This document shows positions 12,254-23,168 of a DNA stretch of 30,714 nt, in pieces. The first letter of the stretch is position 1. Every line of letters starts with the position of its first letter. This stretch comes from Plantago elongata. Its lineage: Eukaryota > Streptophyta > Magnoliopsida > Lamiales > Plantaginaceae. The notes beneath the pieces are model-generated. The model worked only from the letters and a program-made list of their open reading frames with translations, was not told the origin of the DNA and searched no databases. The stretch is from NCBI GenBank assembly GCA_036897095.1, contig JAYMSP010001576.1, positions 1-30,714 of the forward strand, written 5' to 3'. The position numbers were made by a program, and so were the translations under genes.

Positions 12254-12345
12254 GCGGTCATTTTTCCATTCAAATTGAATATTTTGTATAAAAGAATTTT
12301 AATTAAATTGAAAAAGTCCACTCAAATCCTATTCCAATCTGTCCC
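12254..12345 (-). repeat. Terminal fragment of the GGGACTGATTGG MITE family
   Basis: This is a diverged relative of 10671-10759 and 13130-13224. It shares GAATATTTTGTA and CCACTCAAATCCTATTCCAATCTGTCCC. Confidence 0.5.
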
Positions 12346-12572
12346 CAAATATTCCACTTTTGGTCTTCTGTTGGTTTGGCAAAGGTAAAATAGAGTAAGT
12401 TGTTTTACTTTATCTTGTCTTCCATCACCATATGTTTCTAATCATACATGATGCTCTTATGGCTTGATTTCTCACATTTCGTTGCGCTGAAGCACAAAAC
12501 TAATACATAATCATTAACTCAAATAAACATAATTTGCAGATTATGATAACGAATAAACTATGTTGTTAAATA

Positions 12573-12842
12573 CTTCCTTCCGATTCAATAATAACTTTCT
12601 AAAATTTTACTTTTTTTCCAAATAAAAGAAAAAATAGAATAATAATTTGTGAAAGGTATTATATTGTAAGGTTATAAGTGAATGACAAAGTAAAAAAGAG
12701 ATTGAATAAAATGATGATGAAGTAGGAATGATATATAATAAAAAATTAATTAGTGAGATAAAATTTTTTTCATTTATAGATTAGAAAGTTTGTAATGAAA
12801 TATAAAAAGGAAAAGTTAAAAAGTTTTTAGAATACCGGAGGA
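12573..12842. mobile_element. Stowaway-like MITE
   Basis: This 270-bp element starts CTTCCTTCCGATTCAATAA and ends TAGAATACCGGAGGA, imperfect inverted repeats. TA flanks both sides (12571-12572, 12843-12844). The interior resembles 10436-10668. Confidence 0.8.
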
Positions 12843-12844
12843 TA

Positions 12845-13129
12845 TGTATTGGTGTTGAATGTTTAAATTCTAAAAGCTAGAACGCGTTACAAAAACCCCA
12901 ATTCGAATACCATAAACCACGTCTCGACTCTATCATGCTAGCTATTGGGAATTATGCAAGCAAAAGCTTCATATTAATTCAATTAGCTAGGTAGTCTAGT
13001 ACTAAAATTTCCTTGTCGGCTTTATTTAGTTTAGCTAGCGTTGCTTGACTTTTGCAATTTAGAGTGAATCTCTTTTAATTTCTCCTTTTATTTGTTTGCT
13101 TCGATATTACCATCTATTTGTTATACTGT
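12845..13129. other. Intergenic DNA, no feature seen
   Basis: Short AT-rich interval between two repeats. I see nothing in it. Confidence 0.3.
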
Positions 13130-13224
13130 TGAAGTGGACTTTTCCCCATTTGAATCGAATATTTTGTACAAAAAAATCCAATTTCAATTGAAAGGGCCAT
13201 TCAAATTCTATACCAATCAGTCCC
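13130..13224 (-). repeat. Terminal fragment of the GGGACTGATTGG MITE family
   Basis: Nearly identical to 10671-10759 over its right half (CAAAAAAATCCAATTTCAAT, then CAAATTCTATACCAATCAGT). It ends 6 bp before the Cassandra-like LTR, which appears to have inserted beside it. Confidence 0.6.
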
Positions 13225-13230
13225 TATAAT

Positions 13231-13524
13231 TGTAACGATCCGGTCCCTTGCAAGTTGAATCCCGATTCTTTAAACCGACACAATTACTCATGGGAAACTC
13301 TCGAGGTGATGTGATGGCCCCACTATGCGAACACAAACCCTTTCCCGCAGACTTTGATTTCACTCGTGCATGAACCAAAAAACTTTCCAGTTGGTCACCC
13401 ATCCTAAAATTGTTTCAGAGCAAGCACACTTAACTCTAAAGTACTACTAGGTGGATTCCTGAAAATAAAGTTGCACCTATATGGATCTGACTTATTAATT
13501 ATCTATGTTGGCACTAATAATACA
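13231..13524 (-). mobile_element. Cassandra-like solo LTR with a 5S rRNA-like segment
   Basis: On the minus strand the segment at about 13465-13365 resembles plant 5S rRNA. An A-box-like AGTTAAGTGTGCTTGC lies at 13435-13420 and an intact C-box-like GGATGGGTGACC at 13404-13393, the RNA polymerase III control elements of 5S genes. It sits in a 294-bp unit that on the minus strand begins TGTATTATTAG and ends GATCGTTACA, flanked by ATAAT (13226-13230) and ATAAC (13525-13529). Plant Cassandra TRIM retrotransposons are known to carry 5S-like sequence in LTRs of similar size. I see no partner LTR or internal region, so this is a solo LTR. The 61-codon frame inside it is not a gene. Confidence 0.78.
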
Positions 13525-13529
13525 ATAAC

Positions 13530-14392
13530 GAATATCCATGTGGACGGAGAAATGGTCAATGGATATCCTCACACATTTTACTAACCCGTGACGATGCCAC
13601 GACATATTAAACTTTTTATAAATAATAGTTATTTACCTATTAACACAAACAATAAATAATCAAAAAAAATCAATAATTTATAATAAAAAGGCAACACCAT
13701 ATGTAACAATAGAGTACATAACAATAAGAATACGAAATAATTAAAGTTTGTACAAAAAGAAAAAAGGGAAAGGAAAAAAAGTGCGAACACTTCGGATTTT
13801 GACATAGATGACAAACCACACGCACTGCATGCAAAGTATTGAAAATAATGGTTAACTACCGAGTTATAATACTTGTATACTGACTAATATAAAAAAAATG
13901 AAGATGTGAATAAAATGTTATATACCTTAGAGATTTCTAAAAATCTCCTTATAAACAACATTTGTCGTCATGTCGGTTGGGTTTACTTCTTCATCCAGTG
14001 CTAAGACCATGATTGAAGACATGCTTTGGAAGGTAGAGTCCAATGTGCGATAATGATTGTCCTTGACTCTTATTGATCGTCATTGCATATCATATTGATG
14101 TATGAAACTTCCTCATTTGAAATCGAAGTTGAAAACTTTGTCAAGTCTGATGGACTCACCCCACCAAATACAAAGAAATATTATTCTACAAACGTAATTT
14201 TACATGCTATTATTGGTGTTTTCCACAACCCACTCCCTTGAGTTCGTTATGGATGAAGAAAATAGAGAGAAGATAAAAGACATTTTTCCTGACTAAAGAG
14301 TATCTGCCATACCTACGATCTATTATGGAGATCAAGAATGTACAAAGAAAATTGAATACAATTTACCCTCTAGTGACTTTTAAAAACCCATA
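13530..14392. other. Intergenic DNA, no identified gene
   Basis: AT-rich on the left. At 13960-14390 the composition is more balanced, as in old coding DNA, but every frame is interrupted and I could not match it to a family. It may be a decayed transposon gene. Confidence 0.3.
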
Positions 14393-14394
14393 TA

Positions 14395-14667
14395 CTCCAT
14401 CCGGTCCATTAAAAACTTCATAACTTTATTTTTTTGGTATTTCGTTAGAAACTTCCTAACCCAACAACGAAAAGTTTTTATCTCACTAACTAATTCTTTA
14501 TTATTTCTCTTTCCTACTTTATCATTATTTTATTCACTCTCTCACTTACTTTATCACCCACTTAGAACTTTATCAATACAATATCATACATAAATTAATA
14601 TTTTACTCACTTTTCTTAATTTGAGAGAAAATAAATTGGTAGGAAGTTTGTAAAAGACCAGAGTGAG
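14395..14667. mobile_element. Stowaway-like MITE, opposite orientation
   Basis: This 273-bp element starts CTCCATCCGGTCCATTAAAA and ends AAAAGACCAGAGTGAG, imperfect inverted repeats. TA flanks both sides (14393-14394, 14668-14669). Its interior (ATCTCACTAACTAATTCTTT, ACTTTATCATTATTTTATTC) is the reverse complement of the type seen at 10436-10668. Confidence 0.85.
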
Positions 14668-14669
14668 TA

Positions 14670-16316
14670 TAAGATTGCATTCTCTAAATTTATATTTCTA
14701 ATATGGTTCATAGTTATGTGGACTCGGGGGCAAATATGCAATGTAAATTTATTAAAGTTCTTTCTGAGAATTTCAGATTAGCTTCTACTTCGAAACGATA
14801 TAAAAGAGACCATTGATCACTTATACCACTTGATCTTAAACTTTAAAAAAATTAAAAATGGTTAGTAATTTAAAATGTTGAAATATTAAAATGATCTTTC
14901 ATCTAGATAAAATAAGTGTTTTAAAAGGCAATGAAAAAACTCAAAGCTATTGAACCTATCTAACATCATGGGCCAAAATATAATTCAATTTATTATAAAG
15001 TCTGGAAACATAATTAAAACTAAAAGCATGGAAAAGTCTTGATAGCAATCAAATTTATTGACTATTGACACATAACGCAGAGATGGCGTGTCATGGTGTT
15101 GTAAAATAATTCTCAAAAACACATTTTTTCAATATTAAAATGTGCCTAAATCTCAATTCTGCAACAAACAAAACTGCACATGCGCAATCAATGATTTAGC
15201 CATCGTTGGAATCATGTATATCATGAATTATACTTCTCTTCCATCCAACAACAACACCTGAATTGTTTCGCATATGTCACCGAATTTACTCCGGCTGATC
15301 AATGAATTGAGGCATCAAATTTTATCTTAACACTATTCCCATGAAAAGTATTATGGAGGTCATATTAAAAGATCTATTGTAAATCCATGTATCAGCGAAT
15401 ATAGACACCGATAAATTGAGTAGACTCAAATGATCATATCCGCTTATCTTTTTTCGATTATAACAAATGATCCAACTTCCAAATGAGCAAACGAAGAACT
15501 CAAATGCATATGTTGACACCACCTGCATAAATTTAGAAATCCACTCCAAAGTATATTTAATATTAATAAACGTGACATAATTGAGGAAGTTAATACATGC
15601 ACAAAAGCAACGAACATAGATGTAATTCCTGAGAATGTTTCAAATTAATATATTTTCAGTAGTATTAGGATAAACTGGATTACCAATATCATCTTAAAAA
15701 TATATCTCTTGCGCAATTCAGAATAAACTGGAAGAGTATCATTCATCACACGCCACAAAATATTGATCGTAATCTTCCAAATCAACTCTTAGTCGTTATA
15801 ACTACAAATAGACATAAAAACCTTTCACATTGTTGTATTATGTGCAACACGCACCTTGCACAAATAGTCCATGTACATCTTTGGAATAATTCCACTGTAA
15901 ATGCAGTGGTGTCATAATTCATAAAGCTAAAAACAAATATTAATCGGTTAAGTGAGACTGTAATATATAGATAATTAAATCGCATAGAAGTTCGACATAC
16001 CTCAATTAGAGAATCCATCACCGAATAAGTTGTTTTATCGATCAAATTAACCACCTGGTCTCGAACAAAACGAAAGTAGTTATCTCTTTATTCTTGCCCC
16101 TTTTGCAGTCACCTTGACCTTACAACTTTAAATCGGGTATCATTTCTATCACTATGCAACATGCAACATAACTTTTCAACATCCAAACCTTTATGATAGT
16201 GTTTTATAATAATATTATGTTTGGTTGAAAGGTGTTGGGTTCAATCCATACATTGACTTTGAATTGTGTTCATCATAGTAAAACATAGTTCATCTTTATT
16301 TTGTTTAGTGAATCCC
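14670..16316. other. Long intergenic stretch, possibly decayed coding DNA
   Basis: No intact gene. Two minus-strand open frames (15322-15549, 75 codons, and 15782-16054, 90 codons) lie in DNA of more balanced composition than the flanks, with no exon structure I can join. I considered a decayed RPA/helicase-type transposon gene but found no motif to support it. Confidence 0.3.
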
Positions 16317-16319
16317 TAA

Positions 16320-16986
16320 GGCCATTTTCAATGGTGACGCCTCACGACGCGTCATCACGCATTTTTTCTGTAGTGATGATGAGTCGTCGCCACGTCAAGA
16401 ATTTTTTAATTTTTTTAATTTATTTTATTTTTATTTACATATTATTCATATTATAAGAGTGCTTAGATGTTGAAATGAATAAAATTGCATTTTTAAAGTT
16501 GTTTTATAATTTATTAAGGTTCAAAATTGAAAAAAATATATTATTTTATTTTGCTAAAACATATTTAATATATTATAATACTGTTTAGAAGTCGAAATTA
16601 ATACAATTATGTTTTTAGAAGTTGTTTTGCAATTTTATGTTTAATTGAGAGAGAAAATGAGTTCGAGATGAAATGATCCAAAAATAGTCGAGAGTGGTCT
16701 CTATTCGTAGATCTCGAAGAGACGAATCCGTTGGTAATTTTAATATATTTTTACATTTATATTTTTCAATTTATACACGTTTGAAATTGGACAAAACATA
16801 AAAAAGTAAAAAGAAAAAAATGAAATTCAGTATGGACACTTGGCATCAGCTGCCAAGCATTTACACCGCGCCATGCAATGGCGCGGTATATAATGATGCG
16901 CCTCAAGGCGCATCATTACGGAACCATTGGTCGTGGCGCGTCGCGTCTCATGATGCGGGCGCGCGACGTGTCCATTGGGGACGGTC
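16320..16986. mobile_element. PIF/Harbinger-like MITE, tandem copy 1
   Basis: This 667-bp noncoding element begins GGCCATTTTCAATGG and ends CCATTGGGGACGGTC, imperfect inverted repeats. It is flanked by TAA at 16317-16319 and 16987-16989. The right subterminal part has two perfect hairpins side by side: arms 16866-16874/16878-16886 (9 bp) and 16892-16903/16906-16917 (12 bp). Open frames across them arise from the palindromes. The body is homologous to the next element. Confidence 0.85.
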
Positions 16987-16989
16987 TAA

Positions 16990-17612
16990 GACCATCCTCA
17001 ATGGTGACGCGCGACGACACGTCGTCGTCACATTATGAAATTTTTAAATTTTTTTATTTACATATGAATCATATTATAAGAGTGCTTAGATGTTGAAATG
17101 AATAAAATAAATTTTTTTCAAGTCGTTTTATAATTCATTAAGGTTTAAAATATATATTTTTATTTTTCTAAGAACATATTTAGCATATTATTATAGTATT
17201 TTGAAGTCGAAATTAATAAAATTATATTTTTAGAGGTTGTTTTACAATTTTAAGTTTAATTAAGAGAAAAAATGAGTTCGAAATAGAATGATCTAAAAAT
17301 AGTCAAGAGTGGTCTCTATTTATAAATTTTAAAGAGACGAACTCGTTGATAATTTTTATTTATTTTTTTATTTCTATTTTACGAATTATTTACATTTGAA
17401 ATTGGATAAATGAAGAAAATGAAAAAATAAATAAAGCAACACTGAGATTGCCACATGGCATCAGCTAGTTAGTTGTTGCCATTTGAAGGCAACGCGCCAT
17501 GCCGCGGTTTCCCAAAAAACCCATTCTGACGTGCTGTAATTATGCCATTGGAGTTCCTATGGCGCATGTAAGACGCACAACGCAATGGACGACGTGTCTA
17601 TTGGACACGGTC
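16990..17612. mobile_element. PIF/Harbinger-like MITE, tandem copy 2
   Basis: This 623-bp relative of 16320-16986 in the same orientation begins GACCATCCTCAATGG and ends CTATTGGACACGGTC. TAA lies on both sides (16987-16989 and 17613-17615); the left TAA is shared with copy 1. The shared body includes ATATTATAAGAGTGCTTAGA and AGAGTGGTCTCTATT. The two perfect hairpins of copy 1 are replaced by a weaker one (GTTGCC/GGCAAC at 17475-17493). Confidence 0.85.
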
Positions 17613-17615
17613 TAA

Positions 17616-20130
17616 AAGTTTGGGGCGTAATTATTAGTGATGTTGACAAAAATGATTTCTTGTATCTTCTCACATAAGGAGCGTAAGTGACTTAGAACAT
17701 ATCTGACTATATGTGAAAATGTTGACTGCTAAAAATCGGGAGTTGATATTGACTCAGTAACTAAAAGTTGAATTAACTTTATTATATATGTAAAAAAATA
17801 TGGACATGCATTTAAATACACAAAAAATTTAAATCATATAATTTCTACCAAATGCAACTCACATGTGTTTATCAACGTTAAATGTGTTCTAATATAGCAT
17901 TGAATTCTGAAAAATAAAAAGAAAAATTCGTTTATGTTTCAAAATTTAGCTTTATTAATTAAAATTTGATATAAATAGGTCCAAAATGCCATATAGAATT
18001 TAGAGGAATCGGTGTAGCGTAAGTATATAATATGATTTTGTATAGGATAATTCGAAAGGGTATAGGAGATAATTGTATCATCCCTCTATTTTGTTACAAA
18101 CCGGATGTTTATGGAGCAAATTAGAAGTCAAATAAAAACTAATTGCATAAACATAGAAATTTATTTTAGAATCTCTTTCTGATGTACTTCAATTTTTCGT
18201 TAAATTTAACAAAAATACTGAGATTAAATTAACTCAACAAAATTACATAAAAATAGGGATTCACTTAACTCATTTAACAAAATTGCATAAAAATATGGAT
18301 TCTTTTTATGTTGAACCAACGTCTTATTTTGAGAGTGTGTGTTATAGTATTATGGGAGATGCATGCACTGTATGATGCAACACGTGAGTACGTTAAGTTT
18401 AAGTCAAACATGAATCTTTAAGATGAAAAATAATATTAAAGCAATTAAGTTAAAAATTAGGATACTGAGTTTTGCATTAAACTAAATGTTGCTTCCACGT
18501 AATTCAGTTTGTTAGCTAGAATTTTCTAGTGAATAATTGAGTGTGAAATGTGCATATATTGAAATTTTCTAGTGAATAATTGAGTGGCTACTTTGAGTAC
18601 ATATCCTCTTGACCAAGCTTTTTTATGGCAGGAAAATGTAGAAATAAAATGATGAAAGTGGTGATATAATTAACTAACTTCACATAATGTATAATGAGAC
18701 AGAATTGAAATGGTCTATATATAGTGTTTGAAAATTAGATTTTTGAATGAAAAAAGAACAAAACGTGGATGGAATCAACGTGTATGGGTTCACTGAAGCA
18801 GAACGCTAGCTATTCATCATTCACGCCATAACATAGAATCATATTATAGTCGAAATGGTTACTTGAGCATCCAACCAGTCTATGTTGGTGGAGAATTTGC
18901 TACATCATGAAAAAGAATTTCCACCAACATATCTTCGGGAAGATCCATGACGAACTGTGATATATTTTTTATTTTTTTTAATTTTGTTTGTCTACTACCT
19001 ACTAATTAACTTCTTGTGATGTCAAAGTTAGATTTTATGCTAGATTTTTTATCAATAAAAAATCATGAAATTAGGCAACAAAATGGTATTATATTCAATA
19101 CTATTTTTAGAAGTTTGTTGATACTTGACATTTAAATTAGGAGTTTGTTTGTACAACTACATATATGGAGTCAATTTTTTTTTGAATGTGTTATGGCATC
19201 AATCTTTTATGTACCAGCTCAGGCTTAAACACGGGTGATTGTTACAATAAATATGTTCCTACTTAATTACAGTTTACTAATTCTGAATATACCTCATGTT
19301 GTTAGCAACACAGTACACATCCAAATAAAACCATTTTAACTACTATTTGATTGATTAATGTGTTTTTGCATACACATATAAATATTTTTTGTAATTCGGA
19401 AGTTCATGCATTTTGAGCTCAATGACTAACTTTATATTAAATAAAGTGTTACTTCCACCAAATTCGATTGGGTAGTTATAATTGTTTAGTGTGAAATGTG
19501 AATAATTGAGATTGTTTGCTAAATATAACTTGTGTGGCTAAATATATGACATCCCACCTTTTTCGATCTAGTGTAATGTAAGTTTCAAAATTTTTTACAG
19601 AAAAATAAAATTTATTTAACTAAATAAATTAAATAAATAGATTTTGATTTTCCACTCCTCACGTGACATAGGTCTTTTATCAAAATTCCTCCGACTTTTG
19701 TTAATATATATAAATAGCTCCACGCGTCCACATCCACAAGAAAATAAGCAGGGTCAAATTTGAAGTGCCGACCGGACAACATGTTTATATACTTGTATTG
19801 AAAACTTAAAAACTTAAGCCGCAACTTAAGCCTATCCACATACACTCACCCTTAAATTATATTGGTGAACTATTGAAAACTTTTTCAATACTTAGACGAG
19901 ATTAATTAGTAGTAAAATTTAAGTATCGATTATACTTTTGGTTCATTTCGAAAGTTGGAATGAAGTTAGAATTTTCCGCTAATATTAACTTGTTATGGCG
20001 TCGGTCTCAAAACACTTGTTGATGAAGGTTTGGTGACTTGCTTTGTTTGTAAATTAATATTGTTCGTAATTGTGTACGGAACCAAGCACAAATTGGGAGT
20101 ACCTGATGGGTACGTCTAGAATTCATGTCA
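17616..20130. other. Long AT-rich intergenic stretch
   Basis: No intact gene. Three minor items lie inside: a 36-38-bp imperfect tandem repeat at about 18229-18302, an F-box-like start at 18885-18953, and a pair of diverged direct repeats. The repeat at 18465-18600 resembles 19425-19535, sharing GTTAGTGTGAAATGTG-like and AATAATTGAG blocks. The 77-codon minus-strand frame at 19612-19845 has no recognised family. Confidence 0.35.
18885..18953 (-). pseudogene. Possible F-box N-terminal fragment
   Basis: On the minus strand, 22 codons starting with ATG read MDLPEDMLVEILFHDVANS before a stop. LPEDMLVEIL is the usual opening of an F-box domain, the part of SCF ubiquitin ligase subunits that binds Skp1. 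Nothing downstream continues the domain. It is either a broken relic or a chance match; its small size keeps confidence low. Confidence 0.3.
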
Positions 20131-20252
20131 AATACCCGTCAACAGCAAAATGGATATGGTCCTAACAAATTGTATGCATGTACAAGTAATTAATACCCGT
20201 CAACAACAAAATGGATATGGTCCTAACAAATTGTATGCATGTACAAGTAATT
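20131..20252 (+). repeat. Tandem duplication of a 61-bp unit
   Basis: Two consecutive copies (20131-20191, 20192-20252) begin AATACCCGTCAACA and end AAGTAATT. They differ at about one base, so the duplication is recent. Confidence 0.9.
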
Positions 20253-20263
20253 AATATTATTTC

Positions 20264-20487
20264 GTCGAAAGCCGGGTGGCAAGCTGAGACATCCCGTAAC
20301 TATGAGGTCACGAGTTTGATTTTCCGAAATTGGTGATTATATTCGGGTTCGATTTCCCGAAATTGGTGATTATATTCTATGAATAGAGATTGGTGGTGAT
20401 TTGCATCTAGAATCGATTGATAAATTCGTCTTGTTTAACAATTGTAATTATAATGCTATATTTCATATTCAATAATAATTAAAAAAA
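20264..20487 (+). mobile_element. tRNA-derived SINE, copy 2
   Basis: Same family as 6612-6811, in plus orientation. Shared blocks are GTGGCAAGCTGAGACA, the B-box region, GAGATTGGTGGTGATTTGCA and GATAAATTCGTCTTGTTTAA, ending in an A-rich tail (AATAATAATTAAAAAAA). It has an internal duplication of about 33 bp around the B box, so CCGAAATTGGTGATTATATTC occurs twice (about 20327 and 20361). The 5' end is uncertain, and I could not see a clear target-site duplication. Confidence 0.82.
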
Positions 20488-20756
20488 TTCATTCAAATTT
20501 GATACATTCTTATTCTTATCTTTCCAATGTACAATTATAACCTTGAGCGGAGTAATTGATATTTTTAAAACTTAAAACTTTGCTCATACTTATTATATAA
20601 TACTAAATCCGTTCCACTAAATCCTTTTTATTTGTTATTTACATAAATTTTAAGAAGTTTGAGTAAAAAATGTGATTTATATAGATAAAATAATAAGTGC
20701 ATAATAAAAAGTAAGAGAGAAAATTGATAAAATATGTAAGAGATTGATAAGTATTA

Positions 20757-21383
20757 ATGATTGTTTGATATAAAATTGAAGTTGGATCCGTTTGAATGGA
20801 TGAATAGTAATCAAATTGTGGTAGGAGTGTTAAAATTAATGTTTGGTATAGAATTGTAATTTGATAGGATATTATAGATTTGTCATATAGGTTGTGTAAA
20901 AGATAAATAATTTGTGTAAGAGATAGATGATTGGTTTGAATGAGTATATTAGGTTTGTTATATAGGTTGTGTAACTAGTGTAAAAGATAGATGATTGGTT
21001 TGAATGTGTATTATAGATTTATTATATAGATTGTGTAATAGATAAATAATTGGTGTAATAGATAAATGATTGGTTTGAATGTGTATTATAGGTTTATTAT
21101 ATAGATTGTGTAAGAGATAAATGATTGGTGTAAGAGATAGATGATTGGTTTGAATGGTATTATAGGTTTATTATATAGGTTGTGTAAGAGATAAATGATT
21201 GGGTTGAGATGATTCATCATACACAATTATTTTGTTTTAGCTTGAGATGAATACTAGCCTACAAGAAAGTGAAATGGGACTATAGTACCAACATTTTACT
21301 TTCTCCTATTTGAATCTCATGGCAAACATAATTTAGTAAAAATCCATTAAAAGGGCTACTTCAATCTTATGTCACTCAAGCCC
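20757..21383. mobile_element. PIF/Harbinger-like MITE nested in a Stowaway MITE
   Basis: The left end reads ATGATTGTTTGATATAAAATTG; the right end, reverse complemented, reads GGGCTTGAGTGACATAAGATTG. These are imperfect inverted repeats flanked by TTA at 20754-20756 and 21384-21386. The right subterminal sequence resembles the fragments at 10671, 12254 and 13130. At 627 bp it is longer than its relatives because it contains the minisatellite at 20855-21210. Confidence 0.72.
20855..21210 (+). repeat. Minisatellite of about 75 bp period inside the MITE
   Basis: Units starting GATTGGTTTGAATG occur at 20929, 20993, 21068 and 21143 (spacings 64, 75, 75), with a partial unit before the first. Each contains two degenerate (G)TGTAAGAGATAAATGATTGG sub-repeats. 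Confidence 0.8.
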
Positions 21384-21489
21384 TTATATGATTGCGATAG
21401 TGAGTTTTCATAAAAGAAAATGAATTTTTTTAATGAAGCTTTAAAAATTAAAAAATAAAAAGGATTTAATGGAACATATGTAGTATTAC

Positions 21490-23168
21490 TATAGCACCCC
21501 GGTTTTTAAAATACGAACTAAAAAAAATACGGCTCGCGTTAATTATTGAGCTTTGAAATTCGACGAACTTAAACTTGTAACATTAAAAACGGTGCGCCAT
21601 TACACTTGACATAAAAGTTCTTGAAATAAGTTCGTGAACTAGTAAAAATATGCAGCGTAATTATACATTGTAAAATCCTTTAACTTTACAAGTAGAAAAT
21701 CGTGAACTTGAAATACTAAAGGACTTATGAAGTGATCACTACTCCGGCAATGCTCCACTCCAAGCTCGGCTTCAAAACTTAAAATTGATATTTTAGAAAG
21801 GGATCAGTCATATGACCACTGACTGATCAAGTATTCATGCAAGTGCCATGAGCTAAAGTTCTATCTTCATATATTTTACATCTTTTAGTCTTGCTTAATG
21901 CAATGCATTCGATGACTTGACCTAGCCTGACACTGAAAATACGAACTTGAAATCTTAAAAGACTCTTTAAATTAAACTTGATACTTGTCTTGAAACATTC
22001 TCTTCAAATGTTTTAAAACCATGACATGCTTGCGAGCTCACTTGACATCGCAATGTCCTACCCCAACCTATGGTGGCCTCTTAAAACATGGTTACATACA
22101 CTAATCAAACTCTAGCCAATACTCTTGAAATGCCACAAATGCTTAGGACGGTGCTTTATGAGCCCTTACTTAACTTTTAACTTTAAAAATATACTTTACT
22201 TTAAACATTCATTTTCTTAAGATAAATGCATGCTTTCTAAACTCTAACTCATAATGAACTATGGTGGGTGTAAATTGACAACGATAGCATTGACATACAT
22301 AATAAGAACAAAAAGTGTAAGTTGGAGAGTTCATGATAACATAATATGTCAAACTATCTAATAAACATGTGTATAACCATAACAACAACTTGTTTGGCCA
22401 TGTAAAAACTTTCAAACAAATGACTAAATGTGAATATGCAACAATGAGACATACACAAAAACTTTGTAACTAGCCATTGCAGACAGTAATAGCAACATAC
22501 CATAACATGATCTTAAATCTCACAAAGGTAACGTTCACTTTCCGAGAGATAATTGATAGAGTAACAAATAAGCAAATCATACTATTGTTCCATACATTCG
22601 GCAAATCAGAGGCTAGTACCACATGTATATAAATATACAGTTATAAACAACATCATAGCGTGATGTACATTCAACATATAACATGAATTATCATATAAAT
22701 GTGATGCAAGTTCTAAGGAAACTTGTCTGGAATAGAGCAAATATGATAACAAAGATCGATGATGGGTTGAAAAATGACTCTCTGTTCGACAGTAAATACA
22801 TAACGACTGGAACTTACAAACGGAGATTCCTCCAGTGACAGTGTATAATGGTGTGTTAGGAATCGTCTATCCAAAACTTCAGATCGATCCAACGGTTAAA
22901 TAACCGGTAAATGATTTTTAAAGTTTATTTCGCTTGGCAGAATTCTTTGTGCGAGAGTAGTACGTTTGGTCAATGTTCTCTTTGAAGATTAGGGTTAGGG
23001 TTGGATATGACGGATTTGGACTTGGTATGGTAAAATAATGGGCTGTAATTAAATAAAATTGGGCTAAAAATAAGGGAGGGAAACGCTACACGCTCTACGA
23101 ACTTCGCTTTAACGCTCGGTTCGTGTTAAAAAGTGTAAGTTCAAAATACGAATTTTTGGACTGTTACA
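21490..23168 (+). mobile_element. Solo LTR, about 1.68 kb, with 5-bp TSD
   Basis: The unit begins TATAGCACCCCGGTTTTT and ends ACTGTTACA. Plant LTRs commonly begin TGTAGCACCCC or TGTAACACCCC, so the TA start looks like a mutated TG. The 5-bp sequence ATTAC occurs directly before (21485-21489) and directly after (23169-23173), the expected target-site duplication. There is no internal coding region, primer-binding site or second LTR, so this is the product of LTR-LTR recombination. The family (gypsy or copia) is unresolved. Open frames inside it (such as 22209-22415) are incidental. Confidence 0.75.

Larger units (their letters stand above)
20603..21483. mobile_element. Stowaway-like MITE, split by another MITE
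   Basis: It begins CTAAATCCGTTCCACTAAATCC and ends GGATTTAATGGAACATATGTAG, inverted repeats extending about 35 bp with mismatches. TA lies on both sides (20601-20602, 21484-21485). The interior is interrupted at 20757-21383; without that insert the element is about 250 bp, like the other Stowaway copies here. Confidence 0.75.

Noticed and set aside
13365..13465. 5S rRNA gene
   Set aside because: Only the A-box-to-C-box part is similar, with many changes. The boundaries and flanking duplication point to an LTR.
15322..16054. Helitron or RPA-like gene remnant
   Set aside because: The composition hinted at old coding DNA, but I could not find a helicase, Rep or OB-fold motif in any frame.
16820..17096. 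Two overlapping 72-codon plus-strand frames
   Set aside because: They run over the palindromic end of one MITE into the next. The amino acid content reflects hairpins and the element junction.
20855..21210. CRISPR-like array
   Set aside because: The repeats are long, degenerate and contiguous with no spacers. It is a minisatellite in plant DNA.
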